Origin: Fragilaria crotonensis
Taxonomy: Eukaryota; Bacillariophyta; Fragilariophyceae; Fragilariales; Fragilariaceae
Assembly: GCA_022925895.1 (NCBI GenBank)
Contig: JAKSYS010000092.1
Location: forward strand, 62,001 to 126,000
DNA length: 64,000 nt
Reading direction: 5' to 3'
Each line of letters begins with the position of its first letter. Within the stretch, counting starts at the first letter, position 1. A program made the translations under genes and the position numbers. The notes below the pieces were generated by a model. It worked only from the letters and a program-made list of their open reading frames with translations, was not told the DNA's origin and ran no database searches. Shown one piece after another: positions 53,606-64,000 of this stretch.

Positions 53606-55981
53606 TTACCAAGTCAAGTTCGCTACTTTGAAGTCGTCAATCTTAAAGCTGGCATTGTATTCCGGATCTAGTCCAGCATTTTGGAGAAGAACCCTTGCCC
53701 GTACCTCGCCAACATTCTCCACGAAAGCTGGCATCCATTGCGACATCTTGTTCTCGTACACATCACTTTGCTGAGATCTTTCAACATGGGCCTTGTAGGT
53801 CTTTTCCGATCCACGCCTGCCATCGTCGCGGAAGGAGTAGGCTTCCCAGCTGCCAATGAAATGGTTCACAAAGAATGGGAACCTGAGAAGTGGTACGTCT
53901 TTAGTCTTTGGACAAAGCTCACCCACCGGGTAGTGAGGATTCGTAACCCTCAGTGGAAACGACGATATCCTTTGAACATTCAACATGCACTTCGGGTGAC
54001 CGTTAAGAGTGCTGCTCGTTTTAGCTCGAAATCGATAACGAAGGGTATCGAACCGACGTAAATCAAAGGGATGGGACTCGTTCATGAGGGATGGAACCTC
54101 CGAGCTTCCCACGAGGATGCGCTTAACGGAAAGACCTTTATCTTCGCCAAATTCCTTCAAGTATCGCAAAACTGATCCCGCTTCTGACATATCGTGGGGT
54201 GAGGTCGCGGATAACTTTGTGGCAGGATTTCGTCGTGTCCAGTTGTATCCATTGAATGCAATGTACTCATCGACATCCCATAGCGCGGTCCATGTTCGAC
54301 GATGCTGATGCATGTGCCGCAGGCACTTCGCAAGAAAGCTCCGTTGCCGATATTGGTGTCGATACTTCTTTTCGAGGACTCCGGCATCTGCTGCGAGCGG
54401 CTCATCCCAAGAGACGTAGTCACTATCATTCCAAGACACAATAGTCATGTTCAATTGCTGGCGGAACAAATCAAGCACCGGGTTGGGGAAATTCTTGGAT
54501 CTGGAATCCGCAGCAACCACAAGGTAACGTAAAGGCAGCACGTGATAATGGTATGCGATCCACTCGTAGAGACGGAAATTATCATCCATTACCAGCAGGC
54601 ATGCGGAGAAGGAGTCATTCGCAACGGGCATCGATTCTGAGGAGCCAGGGTACACAGTCGTGCTCACTACTTTGAAATCGTCAATCTTGAAGCTGGCATT
54701 GTATTTCGGATCCAGTCCAGCATTTCGGAGAACTACGCGTGCCCGTACCTTGCCAACGTTCTCCACGAAAGCCGGCATCCAGTGCGAAATCTTGTTCTCG
54801 TAAACATCATTTTCCTGAGCTCTTTCAACATATGCCTTGTAAGTCTTTTCCAATCCACGTCTACCATCGTCGCGATACGAGTAGGCTTCCCAGCTGCCGA
54901 TGAAATGGTGCAAAAAGAATGGGTTCTTAACAAGTCGTTCACCTTCGGTTCCTGGGCAAATTTCAAACACAGGGCGGTAAGGATTCGTAACTCTCAGTGG
55001 AAACGACGATATCTTTTGAACATTCAACATGCACTTTCCTCGCCCATTAAGCTTGCTGACAGGCTTTGCTCGGTATCGATAACGAAGGGTATCGAATCGA
55101 CGCGGATCAAAGGGATGTGACTCGTTCATGAGAGATGGAGTCTCCAAGCTTCCCACGAGGATGCGCTTCATGGAAAGTCCTTTATCTTCGCCGAATTCTT
55201 TTAAGTATCGCAAAATCGACCCCGATTCTGACATATCGTGGGGTGAGGTCGCGGATAAATTTGTAGCAGCATTTTGTCGTGTGAAGTTGTACCCATTGAA
55301 CGCAATATACTCATCTGTATCCCATAGAGTTGTCCACGTCCGATTATGCTGATGCATGTGTCTCAGGCACTTCGCAAGAAAGCGCCGTTGTCGAATTTGG
55401 TGTCGCTCTGTATTCTCGACGACCCCAGCATCTGATGCGAGAGGCTTTTCCCAAGAGGTGTAGTCACTATCATTCCAAGACACAATAGTCATGTTCAGTT
55501 GCTGCCGGAACACATCTAGCACCGGGTTTGGAAGTTGTTGGGATCTGGGATCCACAGCAACGACAAGGTAACGTAAAGGCAATACGTGATAATGGTATGC
55601 AATCCACTCGTAGAGACGAAAATTATCATCCATTACCAGCAGACATGCGGAGAAGGACTCATTCACATCATGCATCAACTCTGGCGGGCCGGGGTATTCC
55701 TCTGGTACTTCTTCTGAGTGATGAGTCGATGTTACTGCGGCGTCTTGAGATTGTACTTCATGCTTCGTCTGATTGAAATTACTGCCAAGTTGACCAACCT
55801 GGTTGAGTTTCTTCATTGACTCCAGAAGGAACACCTCTGATGATAAGGCTTTTATGAAATCGTCGTTAACATTCGATAACATTCGCAATTCGATGTAAAG
55901 GAACAACAGCAATGCTCCAAGGGAAAGGAGGAGCTTCATTTTGCGTGCAGCCGTCATTGTTGAAAACGCAGGTCCAGTCAT
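53606..55981 (-). CDS. Two-domain GT92-family glycosyltransferase (tandem fusion)
   Basis: A single open frame of 791 residues. Residues 1-447 equal a whole GT92 paralog: membrane span (KLLLSLGALLLFLYIEL), stem, SACLLVMDDNFRLYEW, WDTDEYIAFNG and HHFIGSWEAYSYRDD, ending KIDDFKVV. A linker (STTVYPGSSESMPVAND) copies the stem end of a sister gene. A second catalytic domain follows (about 460-791) with its own SACLLVMDDN, WDVDEYIAFNG, NHFIGSWEAYSF and terminal NLTW, but no second membrane span. Single GT92 genes lie on either side at 35213 and 60105. The layout is what unequal crossing-over between tandem copies, with loss of the 5' end of the downstream copy, would give. Both metal-binding motifs are kept, so both domains could be active. 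Confidence 0.87.
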   Translation of the reverse strand: MTGPAFSTMTAARKMKLLLSLGALLLFLYIELRMLSNVNDDFIKALSSEVFLLESMKKLNQVGQLGSNFNQTKHEVQSQDAAVTSTHHSEEVPEEYPGPPELMHDVNESFSACLLVMDDNFRLYEWIAYHYHVLPLRYLVVAVDPRSQQLPNPVLDVFRQQLNMTIVSWNDSDYTSWEKPLASDAGVVENTERHQIRQRRFLAKCLRHMHQHNRTWTTLWDTDEYIAFNGYNFTRQNAATNLSATSPHDMSESGSILRYLKEFGEDKGLSMKRILVGSLETPSLMNESHPFDPRRFDTLRYRYRAKPVSKLNGRGKCMLNVQKISSFPLRVTNPYRPVFEICPGTEGERLVKNPFFLHHFIGSWEAYSYRDDGRRGLEKTYKAYVERAQENDVYENKISHWMPAFVENVGKVRARVVLRNAGLDPKYNASFKIDDFKVVSTTVYPGSSESMPVANDSFSACLLVMDDNFRLYEWIAYHYHVLPLRYLVVAADSRSKNFPNPVLDLFRQQLNMTIVSWNDSDYVSWDEPLAADAGVLEKKYRHQYRQRSFLAKCLRHMHQHRRTWTALWDVDEYIAFNGYNWTRRNPATKLSATSPHDMSEAGSVLRYLKEFGEDKGLSVKRILVGSSEVPSLMNESHPFDLRRFDTLRYRFRAKTSSTLNGHPKCMLNVQRISSFPLRVTNPHYPVGELCPKTKDVPLLRFPFFVNHFIGSWEAYSFRDDGRRGSEKTYKAHVERSQQSDVYENKMSQWMPAFVENVGEVRARVLLQNAGLDPEYNASFKIDDFKVANLTW

Positions 55982-56205
55982 GTACTGCGGACGTATTCAT
56001 AGGCAACTGTCTGTAAGAAATTGACACTTTCCTGGTCGTTTGAGTGACAGATGCTACTCCGTATACTGATAGTGATCGTTAGTTCGACACGACATCGTAG
56101 AATCGAGAACTGAGATCTTTTCGAGTTGAGATTTCTGATCCGGCGGCGTGTGGTGTGTCTGCTGTGTCTGCGTGTCAGTTCACCGCACCACATTCCTTCG
56201 AGCAA
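55982..56205 (-). promoter_or_regulatory. Upstream region of the GT92 fusion gene
   Basis: Shares GACAGATGCTACTCCGTATAC and TTCGACACGACAT blocks with the 5' flanks of the other two GT92 genes. Confidence 0.55.
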
Positions 56206-58881
56206 CTTCTCGACTTCGTGATGCAGAGTACTGCATGCTACGAGTACTACAGACTACAGTACAAGTCATTGATACACGGCCGACGAACAGTTCTAATAGT
56301 ACCAGGGTAATGCGGGTACTCCTATGACGGTAGTTCTTGTAGTGCTACCTGTACCATATCTTACGAATAACGTTTGGATGCAAGAGTTTACAACTATTTT
56401 ACATATGCTGAATTCATGATCTGTTGCTCTGATGCCAGGAGATATGCTGATTTTCAATATGCTGTATCATCACTGCTGGCTGGCTGGTGTTTGTCATCTT
56501 GCTCCTTCTTGAACAAAAATGACGACATCTTTTGCTTGTCATTGTACTACTAAATGATTGCAGTTCTTGTCGGAGAGGAGAATGATGAAAGTTTAAATAT
56601 CACAGAAAATGATATTCACAAACTAGGTTTACTCTAGAGCCTTCACTTTCACAAGAGAATACGATACACAGCTTCAATTTGGCCTCCATTAGCTACATCG
56701 TATATCTAACTCAGTTGTTTCAACTGGCAACAAGGCTCAATTCAGGGCCACCATTAGCTACTAGTAGTAGGTTCTTCACAAATTGGTTCCTCCTTCTTTG
56801 TTATCAGGCAACAATTCAGGTCTTTTGCATGCCAGGTGGGAAAAGTGCCTTGGTTGATCCCATGTGCTCTGCATTTTAAACTTGGAACTGTTGAGTCTTC
56901 GTCTGCTGCCACTGCCTGCGGACTCTGTTGCCTTGCTTATGTCTTTCCTTAGCTAGTGGACATGAGGACCACTCACAGCAGATGGATTGTGTCATCTCTG
57001 GTGCATTATATACTAGCACATCCAAGCTCACGGAAAAGGCATACTTCTAAAATATCTTCTTCACAAAACCATAATTATGTATTCATCCAGTTTAGCAAAA
57101 TAAGTCTGGTTTGCTTCTTACAGTAGAAAAATCAATCCAATTGTCACCTATTTAGTAGAGAAACAGACTTAAAAATGACAATTTGCGTTCTCACAACACC
57201 AGTACTGGTCGGCTTAAAGAAGCATATACTTCAGTGATTCTTGGATTTGAAGACAATTTCCTAGTATACAAGCTTAATGATGGGCATCAATGATTGTTAA
57301 TGGGCTTCGATGATTGACACTTGATTGAAGCACTCCAACTGCCTCCTCTCTTGCATGATTTGGTCAAATGCAGTGTCACCTGCAGCACTTGTGCCGGATT
57401 CATGATTGTCATCGTGATCATCATCGTCATTTTGCTCCTTGCTGTAGAAACCGCTGCTGTGGTCAAACTATCGATGTCATCGTTTGGTCGCATCATCAAG
57501 CTCCTGTCCTTGTGCATTCTTGCGTTTATCTATCCCTCATGCAATGCATCTCATGTGGTTGCCTCCACCAAGTATGATTTCCCTTTTGTGACAGCTGCCT
57601 GTGCGAATGTTTCCGTGATCAACAACTCAATTCGTTCAGCAAGATTCAAAACAACAATTGCCAAGGCAAAGATATTTGTGCTGTCATAAACATTTTGTTG
57701 CTTTGGGCAGTCTTTGCATTGAACAAAACAAATTTTATAAGCATATGCTGTCTGTTGTATTTGTGCTGCATTTTTTTGCCTTGGTGAACGAATGCGTCAT
57801 AGAATCGATTGACCTTCTCGTCATGAAAACATATGATTACAGAAGTGAATTTGTCATGAATGATACCCATTTTGGTGTCTTGAACATCACGGGGTAAGAA
57901 ATGTTCAGTAGGAAGTAAAGATGGCAGGCATGGCATTGGGAAATTGGGTGGGTGATGATGAATAAAGGCTAATGTACCTGGAAAGAATCCACCATTGTGG
58001 AACAGCGTGGCACCAATGCTGGTAAGGATAAAACAAAACTATAAATGCAAATCCCAATGAAATCCCACATGCTCTGCCCATACCTCAATATTATCAATTC
58101 ATTTTTGATGGTTAGCTTGTCACTGGATTTGGGCTCCACACAAAACACACCATATCACTTGATACAAGAGGCTGTCCGGGCATCCCTCCCTACTGGACAG
58201 TATTTGCCCTTCCACACCTACACTCATAGGCCAAGACCAGCCACTCGCATAAGGTGCCCAACTGCCATCACAATATCAAAGGATATGCTGTGACTAATCC
58301 CAAAGTGTCAGTCCCGCCAGGAGGTTTGTAATGATATCAGCCAGGTTAGTCTCACCATCTTCTTTGTTCATTTGTGGTGGAAGGGGTGTCAAATTGGACA
58401 TGATGAGAGCCACACGAACACCCAAAGCTACACAACAGGGCATCCACCCAATTAACTTGGTATCATCATAATGGGACAGTGTAAGCATTCACATTCAATC
58501 AAGTGTGTATTTGTTCTTTCAGGAGGTTTCTTAGTCTGTATTACTTCAAAGATTGCATGCTATGTTAGATCTACTATTTTACCAACCTGTCACCATCTCT
58601 TCTATCCAAGGTTGTGTTCCGAATGAAGCGTTACAGGCTTTGAGGTGTCCTCATAAGAGACTATGGTTGGCACCCTTAATGGAATAGCTTGAGGAGAATG
58701 CAGTATGAGATGCGAATTTTGTCGGAATGGGGTTGATTATGTCTCGTGTCCTCGTAGTTGTCACCGATGACATTCGCTACGGCATTCTCCCTGGATACAG
58801 GACCTATTCTTTGATGCGAAATCCCTCCGGCAGGTAAGGTGCATTAGGTTGTCTCTCAAGTCTATTTAACTTTTGACGTTA
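56206..58881. other. Gene-poor stretch, possible very old Copia pieces
   Basis: No supported gene over 2.6 kb. Minus-strand pieces between about 57300 and 58490 (for example NLADIITNLLAG near 58330) weakly recall Copia polyprotein ends, too eroded for a firm call. The first part is GTAC-rich. Confidence 0.35.
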
Positions 58882-59781
58882 TTATTTGGATGGCACTACC
58901 CGTGGCACATAGTCGTCATCGTTATATCCTTCCGGCATTCGGATATCCAAAACGCGCAACATCGTAACATCGCGTCGAAAGCCATTCCGACGCTGCGAAT
59001 GCTTCTTTCTTCGTTTCTTAAAGACAACAACTTTGGCATCCTGAGTTATCTCCTCCACCATGACAATCACTTGCGCACCAGCAACAACCGGCATGCCCAC
59101 CAGAGTCTTATGAGTGGACCCCACGAGCAATACATTGTCTGTAAATGTATGTACCGAGCCCACGGGATAGGATCGAATCGGTGTGAGAAGATTCGAGACA
59201 ATGACATCGTCCACAGTGGCCTTGTGCTGGGTCCCAGCAAGATCCAAGATGCAGAAGAGTCCTCCAGCAGGGGCACCTGCTTGGAATTTGGCAAGTTGCG
59301 ATTTCTTATACGGAACAGACCCATCGTTGAGAAAGGATCGTTTTTCGTCGTCGTCGTCGTCGGAATAATCATCGTCCTCATCATCTTCTTCTTCTCCATC
59401 TTGATCACCATTGACATTGATTTCTCTGTAATCAGCCTCTTGAAAGACATCCGCTCTACCGATCTCAAATTGCGCAAAGGGATCAAACAATGGATCATCC
59501 TTTCCAGCGGCGTCCAATTCAGCCAAGAGCAACTGCTTCCCATGCCGTCCGTTCATGGCTTGGGCGTAGGCAGCTGAATGGTCAATTGCAGCAAACGCAG
59601 ACACATGTACATTTTCAAGTGAAGACGTTGTCGAAAACGAGTGCGAGTTAAAATAAATAGCACCTCCAAACACATCTTGCGTTCCCCAGTGTTGCGGCAG
59701 CGTTCCTAGTTGGAAGTTCTCTATCAACACCCTCCGCTGACACTGACTCAACCTGAGCCTGAACATGAATGATGATATCAT
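58882..59781 (-). CDS. Mitochondrial ribosomal protein bL21m
   Basis: A 299-residue large-subunit ribosomal protein. The L21 domain occupies about residues 165-285: FCILDLAGTQHKATVDDVIV (the AVIxxGGKQY-like opening), VGSVHTFTDNVLLVG, TLVGMPVVAGAQVIVMVEE, and the basic VVFKKRRKKHSQRRNGFRRDVT block that binds 23S-type rRNA, ending LRVLDI. The N-terminus (MISSFMFRLRLSQCQRRVLIEN) is Arg-rich and amphipathic without acidic residues, a mitochondrial presequence. A long acidic insert (about residues 125-150) lies between presequence and domain, making it much longer than bacterial L21 (about 100 residues). Intronless and intact. Confidence 0.87.
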   Translation of the reverse strand: MISSFMFRLRLSQCQRRVLIENFQLGTLPQHWGTQDVFGGAIYFNSHSFSTTSSLENVHVSAFAAIDHSAAYAQAMNGRHGKQLLLAELDAAGKDDPLFDPFAQFEIGRADVFQEADYREINVNGDQDGEEEDDEDDDYSDDDDDEKRSFLNDGSVPYKKSQLAKFQAGAPAGGLFCILDLAGTQHKATVDDVIVSNLLTPIRSYPVGSVHTFTDNVLLVGSTHKTLVGMPVVAGAQVIVMVEEITQDAKVVVFKKRRKKHSQRRNGFRRDVTMLRVLDIRMPEGYNDDDYVPRVVPSK

Positions 59782-60104
59782 CTTGCGACGTTGGTGCTCG
59801 GTGGTGTGGGTACAAGGTACTATTGTAACGCTGATGCCTGAAATTGGTTGATGAACTGCATGAGATGCTGCTTGCCATGTTTGAAACTACGAAGTGTATA
59901 GTAACGAGTACACAGTGCGATGACAGCCGTAAAGAAGGAATTGAGGAACCACGGCTGACGGCCGTACCGTACTAGCATTGTGTGACTCAACGTCTATTGC
60001 GTCATATATGTCAGTCTCAACTATTCGGTGTTCCGAGTACTCGGTAGGTCACTTGTATGGTTCAGAACAGTCTGTCAAACATTCTAAGAGAGTCTGGATG
60101 GCAG
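59782..60104. other. Intergenic, bL21m upstream and GT92 paralog 3 downstream flank
   Basis: No gene. A minus-strand frame reaching 59878 overlaps the bL21m start in another phase and is taken as a shadow. Confidence 0.5.
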
Positions 60105-61436
60105 TTACCAAGTCAAGTTCACTACTTTGAAGTCATCAATCTTAAAGCTGGCATTGTATTCCGGCTCTAGACCAGCATTTTGGAGAAGAACCCTTGCCCG
60201 TACCTCGCCAACATTCTCCACGAAAGCTGGCATCCATTGCGAAATCTTGTTCTCGTACACATCACTTTGCTGAGCTCTTTCAACATAAGCTGCGTAGGTC
60301 TTCTCCTTTCCACGTCTACCATCATCGCGGTAGGAGTAGGCTTCCCAGCTTCCAATGAAATGGTGTAAGAGGAATGGGACCCTAAGAAGATGGTTGCCCT
60401 TAGGACCTGGACAAACCTCGAACACAGGGCGGTGAGGATTCCGAACTGTGACTGGAAACGACGCTATCTTTTGAACATTCAACATGCACTTTCCGTAACC
60501 ATTAAACTTGTGGCCATACTTTGTTCGGTACCGATATCGAAGGGTATCGAACCGACGTGGATCAAAGGGATGTGACTCGTTCATGAGAGATGGAGTCTCC
60601 AAGCTTCCAACGAGAAAGCGATTCATGGAAACACCATAATCATGGCCAAATTCCTTCAGATATCGCGAAATGGATCCTGCTTCTGACATGTCGTGGGGTG
60701 AGGTTGCGGATAAATTTGTGTCCGAATTTTTCCGTGTCCAGTTGTATCCATTGAATGCAATGTACTCATCGACATCCCATAGCGCAGTCCATGTTCGATT
60801 ATGCTGATGCATATGCCGCAGGCACTGCCCGAGAAAGGTCCGTTGCCGTTGTTTGTGTCGATGTTTCTTTTCGAGGACCCCAGCATCTGCTGAGAGCGGT
60901 TCGTCCCAAGACGTGTAGTCAGTGTCATTCCAAGACACAATAGTCATATTTAGTTGCTGGCGAAATAAATCAAGCACCGGATTCGGAAGTTGTTTGGATC
61001 TGGAATCCGCAGCAACCACGAGGTAACGTAAAGGCAGCACGTGATAATGGTAGGCAATCCACTCGTAGAGACGGAAATTGTCATCCATTACAAGCAGACA
61101 TGCGGAGAAGGACTCACTCGTATCATGTATTGATTCTGATGGGCCAGGGTATTTCTCTGGTACTGCTTCTGAGTGATGACTTGATATCCCTGCTTCGGTT
61201 AGCGATTGTAGGTCAATCTTCGTCTCATTGAAAGTAAGGCCAAGTTGACCAACCTGGTTGAGTTTCTTCATTGGCATCAGTAAAAACACCTCTGACGATA
61301 AGGCTTGCATAAAATCGTCGTTAACATTCGACAGCATGCGCAATTGGACGTGGAAAAACAACAGCAATACTCCAAGGTAAAGAAGGAACGTCAGTTTGCG
61401 CGTAACCGTCATTGTTGAAGGCACAGGTCCAGCCAT
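60105..61436 (-). CDS. GT92-family (DUF23) glycosyltransferase, paralog 3
   Basis: 443 residues, ATG at 61436. Layout as in paralog 1: short tail, membrane span (LTFLLYLGVLLLFFHVQL), stem ending EKYPGPSESIHDT, then the catalytic domain with SACLLVMDDNFRLYEW, LRYLVVAADSRS, WDVDEYIAFNG and HHFIGSWEAYSYRDD, ending NLTW. It differs from the others in the stem and in several loop positions. The stem PGPSES matches the linker of the fusion gene better than paralog 1 does, so a copy like this one probably supplied the linker. Intronless and intact. Confidence 0.87.
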   Translation of the reverse strand: MAGPVPSTMTVTRKLTFLLYLGVLLLFFHVQLRMLSNVNDDFMQALSSEVFLLMPMKKLNQVGQLGLTFNETKIDLQSLTEAGISSHHSEAVPEKYPGPSESIHDTSESFSACLLVMDDNFRLYEWIAYHYHVLPLRYLVVAADSRSKQLPNPVLDLFRQQLNMTIVSWNDTDYTSWDEPLSADAGVLEKKHRHKQRQRTFLGQCLRHMHQHNRTWTALWDVDEYIAFNGYNWTRKNSDTNLSATSPHDMSEAGSISRYLKEFGHDYGVSMNRFLVGSLETPSLMNESHPFDPRRFDTLRYRYRTKYGHKFNGYGKCMLNVQKIASFPVTVRNPHRPVFEVCPGPKGNHLLRVPFLLHHFIGSWEAYSYRDDGRRGKEKTYAAYVERAQQSDVYENKISQWMPAFVENVGEVRARVLLQNAGLEPEYNASFKIDDFKVVNLTW

Positions 61437-61957
61437 GTGCTCTACGTATTCACAAGCAACAGTATATAAGAAGACAAGGCTTTCCTGACCGTTTTATTGC
61501 CAGATACGCCGTATGCATTGATAGCCATTCCTATTTCTTCGACACATCGTGGAATTGACATCTTTCCCCTGCTGTTTCAGTCCGGCTGCAAATCATCAGT
61601 GTCAGCGTGTCTGTTCCTTAGTCCCGCTTTAACCGTCCTCCCGCCGTTGCGAGACTCACGATAGTACTCCCCGTACCAGTATGTGCAGTACTGTACTACC
61701 TGGTACTAAGTACTGCGGCCAACGCTGACTGATGTGTCAGTCGCACATCTCGCGTCATCGACTCATCACTCATCACCTCATCACACATCGCCCCGAGACT
61801 CAACCGATTGTACACGCACATGATCACATGATCTACTAGCTTAGCCACCTCACCCCTCGCACTCGTTGATGTTCATTTATCGCACAAGTCCTGCAGCCCT
61901 GACCTGACTAAAGAGAGCAAACAATCAACGCTATTCTGCGACGCTACACTCTCCTCG
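61437..61957. promoter_or_regulatory. Divergent intergenic region between GT92 paralog 3 and the SOUL gene
   Basis: The 520 bp between two divergently transcribed genes must contain both promoters. The GT92 side has the shared upstream blocks (GTATTCACAAGCAAC, GTGTCAGCGTGTCTGTTCC). No single site can be named. Confidence 0.5.
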
Positions 61958-63159
61958 ATGACGCTTTCCAGTTTAACGTCATTCTCATTTATTGTCGGCA
62001 TCAGCTTTATGTTGTCAATTGCAGATGCATGGGTCAACGTTGGTAGTCCCGCAATCGCCATATCCCACCCGAGGGGCAGGGTGGAAACCGCGCTGTATGC
62101 CACGAAAACGACAACCGCAAAAGAATCCGTGACGGAGCTTAAAAAGGTTCTTGAGAGAGAATACGTTTCCTTCTTCAATCCCATGCGCACCGAATATTAT
62201 GCCAAAGACGTTACCTTTGACGACCCACTCACAAGTCTGGCTGGAGTCGATGCCTACAAGGCGAACGTCGACATGCTGTCGGGAAGAACGCTTCTTGGGT
62301 CCATTTTGTTTGAAGATGGGGGCATTAATTTGCACTCCGTCACTGGTGGCGAGATTTACGACGATGGCACAATTCAAGATATCATCACCCGATGGACGCT
62401 GCGGTTCACTATGAAGGTGTGGCCCTGGAAACCGACAGCTAGATTTTCTGGAATTTCCGTCTACAAGGTCAAGCCGGTAGGAGATGGAGTCCAGATTGTG
62501 GGCCAACTTGATTATTGGGACAGTATCAACCTTAAGGAAGGCGGAGTATACGAAAAGGTTGAGAAAGGGGAAGCCCTTTCTGATTTTCTAAATCAGCTCA
62601 AGCCTGGTGGATTCCAAGCGTCATTGGCAGCCCCTGAACTACCCTATTCACTTCTTAGGAGAGGTAAGGACTACGAGGTTCGCAGATATCCAGCTTACTC
62701 TGCAGTCAAATTGAAGTATGAGCGAAGGGATGAAGGGTTTGGAACGCTCGGTGCTTTTACCTCGGGAACAGAAACGCCTCAGGGACCAGCCATTATGGAA
62801 GTAGAAGGTACTGGCGATAAGTTTATGCAATGGCCGCTGACGTATGCCACTCCCGGCAGCGACACTGCACCCGAACCGACGCTAGCCTTCGGAAGTTGAG
62901 TGAAAGTCCTTGGAAGAACTGCGAAATCCTTTCATCACCGTCCAAAGTGATTGCTGTTGCCGAATTTTCGGATGCCTCGTTGGAACCTGTTGTTCGCAAG
63001 ACAGATCGACAGCTACGAGCATCGCTGCAACGAGATGGACTCGCTTGTAATGCTGACGAAACTTCCGTCATGTTTGCGCAGTACGATGCTATATTCTCCA
63101 TGGGAAAGCGACGAGGTGAAGTGTGGATTGAATTGCAAGATGGAGGCCACCCGTGGTGA
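61958..63159 (+). CDS. DUF2358 (NTF2-like) plus SOUL heme-binding protein, plastid-type leader, one frameshift
   Basis: The N-terminus (MTLSSLTSFSFIVGISFMLSIADAWVN) is a signal peptide with an ADA|W site, resembling the diatom ASA|F plastid-import motif, so chloroplast location is likely. Residues about 50-195 match the DUF2358/NTF2-like fold (YVSFFNPMRTEYYAKDVTFDDP, FSGISVYKV). From about residue 220 a SOUL domain begins (YEVRRYPAYSAVKL), a heme/tetrapyrrole-binding fold; the rest of it (KVIAVAEFSD, LRASLQRDGL) continues in another frame to 63159. The first frame stops at 62899. One missing base near 62892 (GCCTTCGG) accounts for the break, since LRKLSES follows directly. Proteins with this domain pair occur in photosynthetic eukaryotes. 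A recent null allele or a sequence error. Confidence 0.8.
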
Positions 63160-64000
63160 TTATCTGTTTACTCTGAGCTCGGAGTGTTGAATCACACTGA
63201 TCGATGGTTTTTTTTTCATATTCCGATCGTCTTGATTGCACACAGTTGCCAACGCTGATGCCTACTGTCTACCCACATACATAAGAAAACCCTTTGAATA
63301 GATGCCGATACCTCGTAACAAGTTGATTTGATGATGTGAACGTAATGGCTTACCACGTGTGATTCCATGTGAGCTGCCAACACGTGGAGATTTATCACAT
63401 ACTTTCTCAGCACGCAAGCGAGCTGTTTCAAATGTCGAATTCCCCATCACAGAAACATGATCGATATGATTATGCTATAATATTACTGCAAGTCAAATAC
63501 ATCTCGAGGTTGGAGTTACTGCGGCATGCGCAAAGGCGGTTCCCAACGCCATGGGAAAACCTTTGAAACAGGTCTTGGACGAGATTTCGGGCGACCATTT
63601 GGACGCCACCAGCATAGAGTTGAAGGATGCTAGTAGTAACGATGAAGGGCCTTCAACGGTAGCTGTACGAAAGGTCATCTTTCCTGGGCGTAGTAAAAGC
63701 AGTCGGAGTCCAGCTTTGCTTTGTGCGCTGACAATGATGTAGTTGCATTTTGATGGAAGACTACCTTCTACTCGGCGGACCGGTTGCACTTGAACAACCA
63801 CGTACCACATCCACACCATGAAAAGATCCTTCAAGTCTTCCAGCGGTGATCATAAACGATGATACCATCGGCTTATCGCACGGGATCTTCGGAAGCCTCC
63901 TCAACGTCTCCACAATGGCAAACGGATGACAATAACACTTCTTCTAAAGGCTACCGCAGCCGCACTTAAAGTGGCATTCCCTCGTAACGACTGGCGACGG
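63160..64000. other. Right edge, no firm gene
   Basis: Short frames only. A plus-strand frame around 63505-63742 (AMGKPLKQVLDEISGDHLDATSIEL) and its minus-strand shadow look weakly coding, but no domain was recognised and no splice structure could be set. Confidence 0.35.

Noticed and set aside
57287-58490. Second Copia fossil on the minus strand
   Set aside because: Only short, weak resemblances; not enough to draw boundaries or be sure of the family.
58873-59577. Plus-strand 234-codon frame
   Set aside because: Antisense shadow of the bL21m gene.
63493-63834. 113-codon minus-strand frame at the right edge
   Set aside because: Overlaps an equally weak plus-strand frame; neither shows a recognisable domain.

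Overview
The window looks like nuclear DNA of a photosynthetic stramenopile, most likely a diatom. The reasons are short GT-AG introns (about 60-110 bp) in the ABCA, tetraspan and transposase genes, a DUF2358+SOUL protein with a plastid-type bipartite leader, a mitochondrial bL21m gene, GT92-type glycosyltransferases, Copia-type retroelement fossils, and PIF/Harbinger and Mutator-like DNA transposons. No species is claimed.

Layout. 1-3482 (-): 5' part of an ABCA-type full ABC transporter gene (copy 1, runs off the edge). 3914-7372: a Tc1/mariner-pogo-like transposon. 8225-14564 (-): a second, full-length ABCA copy with seven exons. 15875-20404: a well preserved Mutator-like element (556-bp inverted repeats, perfect 9-bp target duplication) whose product joins a ULP1-like cysteine protease, a zinc DNA-binding region, the MULE catalytic core, a SWIM finger and a zinc knuckle. 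20914-21742 (-): a four-span membrane protein. 23522-27089: an old relative of the same MULE, with a PIF/Harbinger derivative next to or inside it that carries 106 glutamine codons. 27270-28440: Copia fossil. 29503-30732 (-): decayed methyltransferase-like gene. 30783-31107: 9-bp minisatellite. 31765-33015 (-): pseudouridine synthase. 33361-33713: hAT-type MITE.

35213-36553, 53606-55981 and 60105-61436 (all -) are three paralogous GT92-like genes; the middle one is a tandem two-domain fusion. Between the first two lie two nested Harbinger-type elements (36801-42546 enclosing 37417-42248), a small TA-flanked MITE, eroded Harbinger transposases, a GCR1_C-like ORF and a Copia LTR fossil (47476-53530). 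The right end carries bL21m (58882-59781), the third GT92 gene and the DUF2358-SOUL gene.

The host genes do not form one pathway. Themes are tandem duplication (ABCA x2, GT92 x3 with one fusion) and heavy, layered transposon insertion. Several otherwise well conserved genes carry one small indel each, some in homopolymers. Either the locus is decaying or the assembly still has consensus indels; the sequence alone cannot decide.
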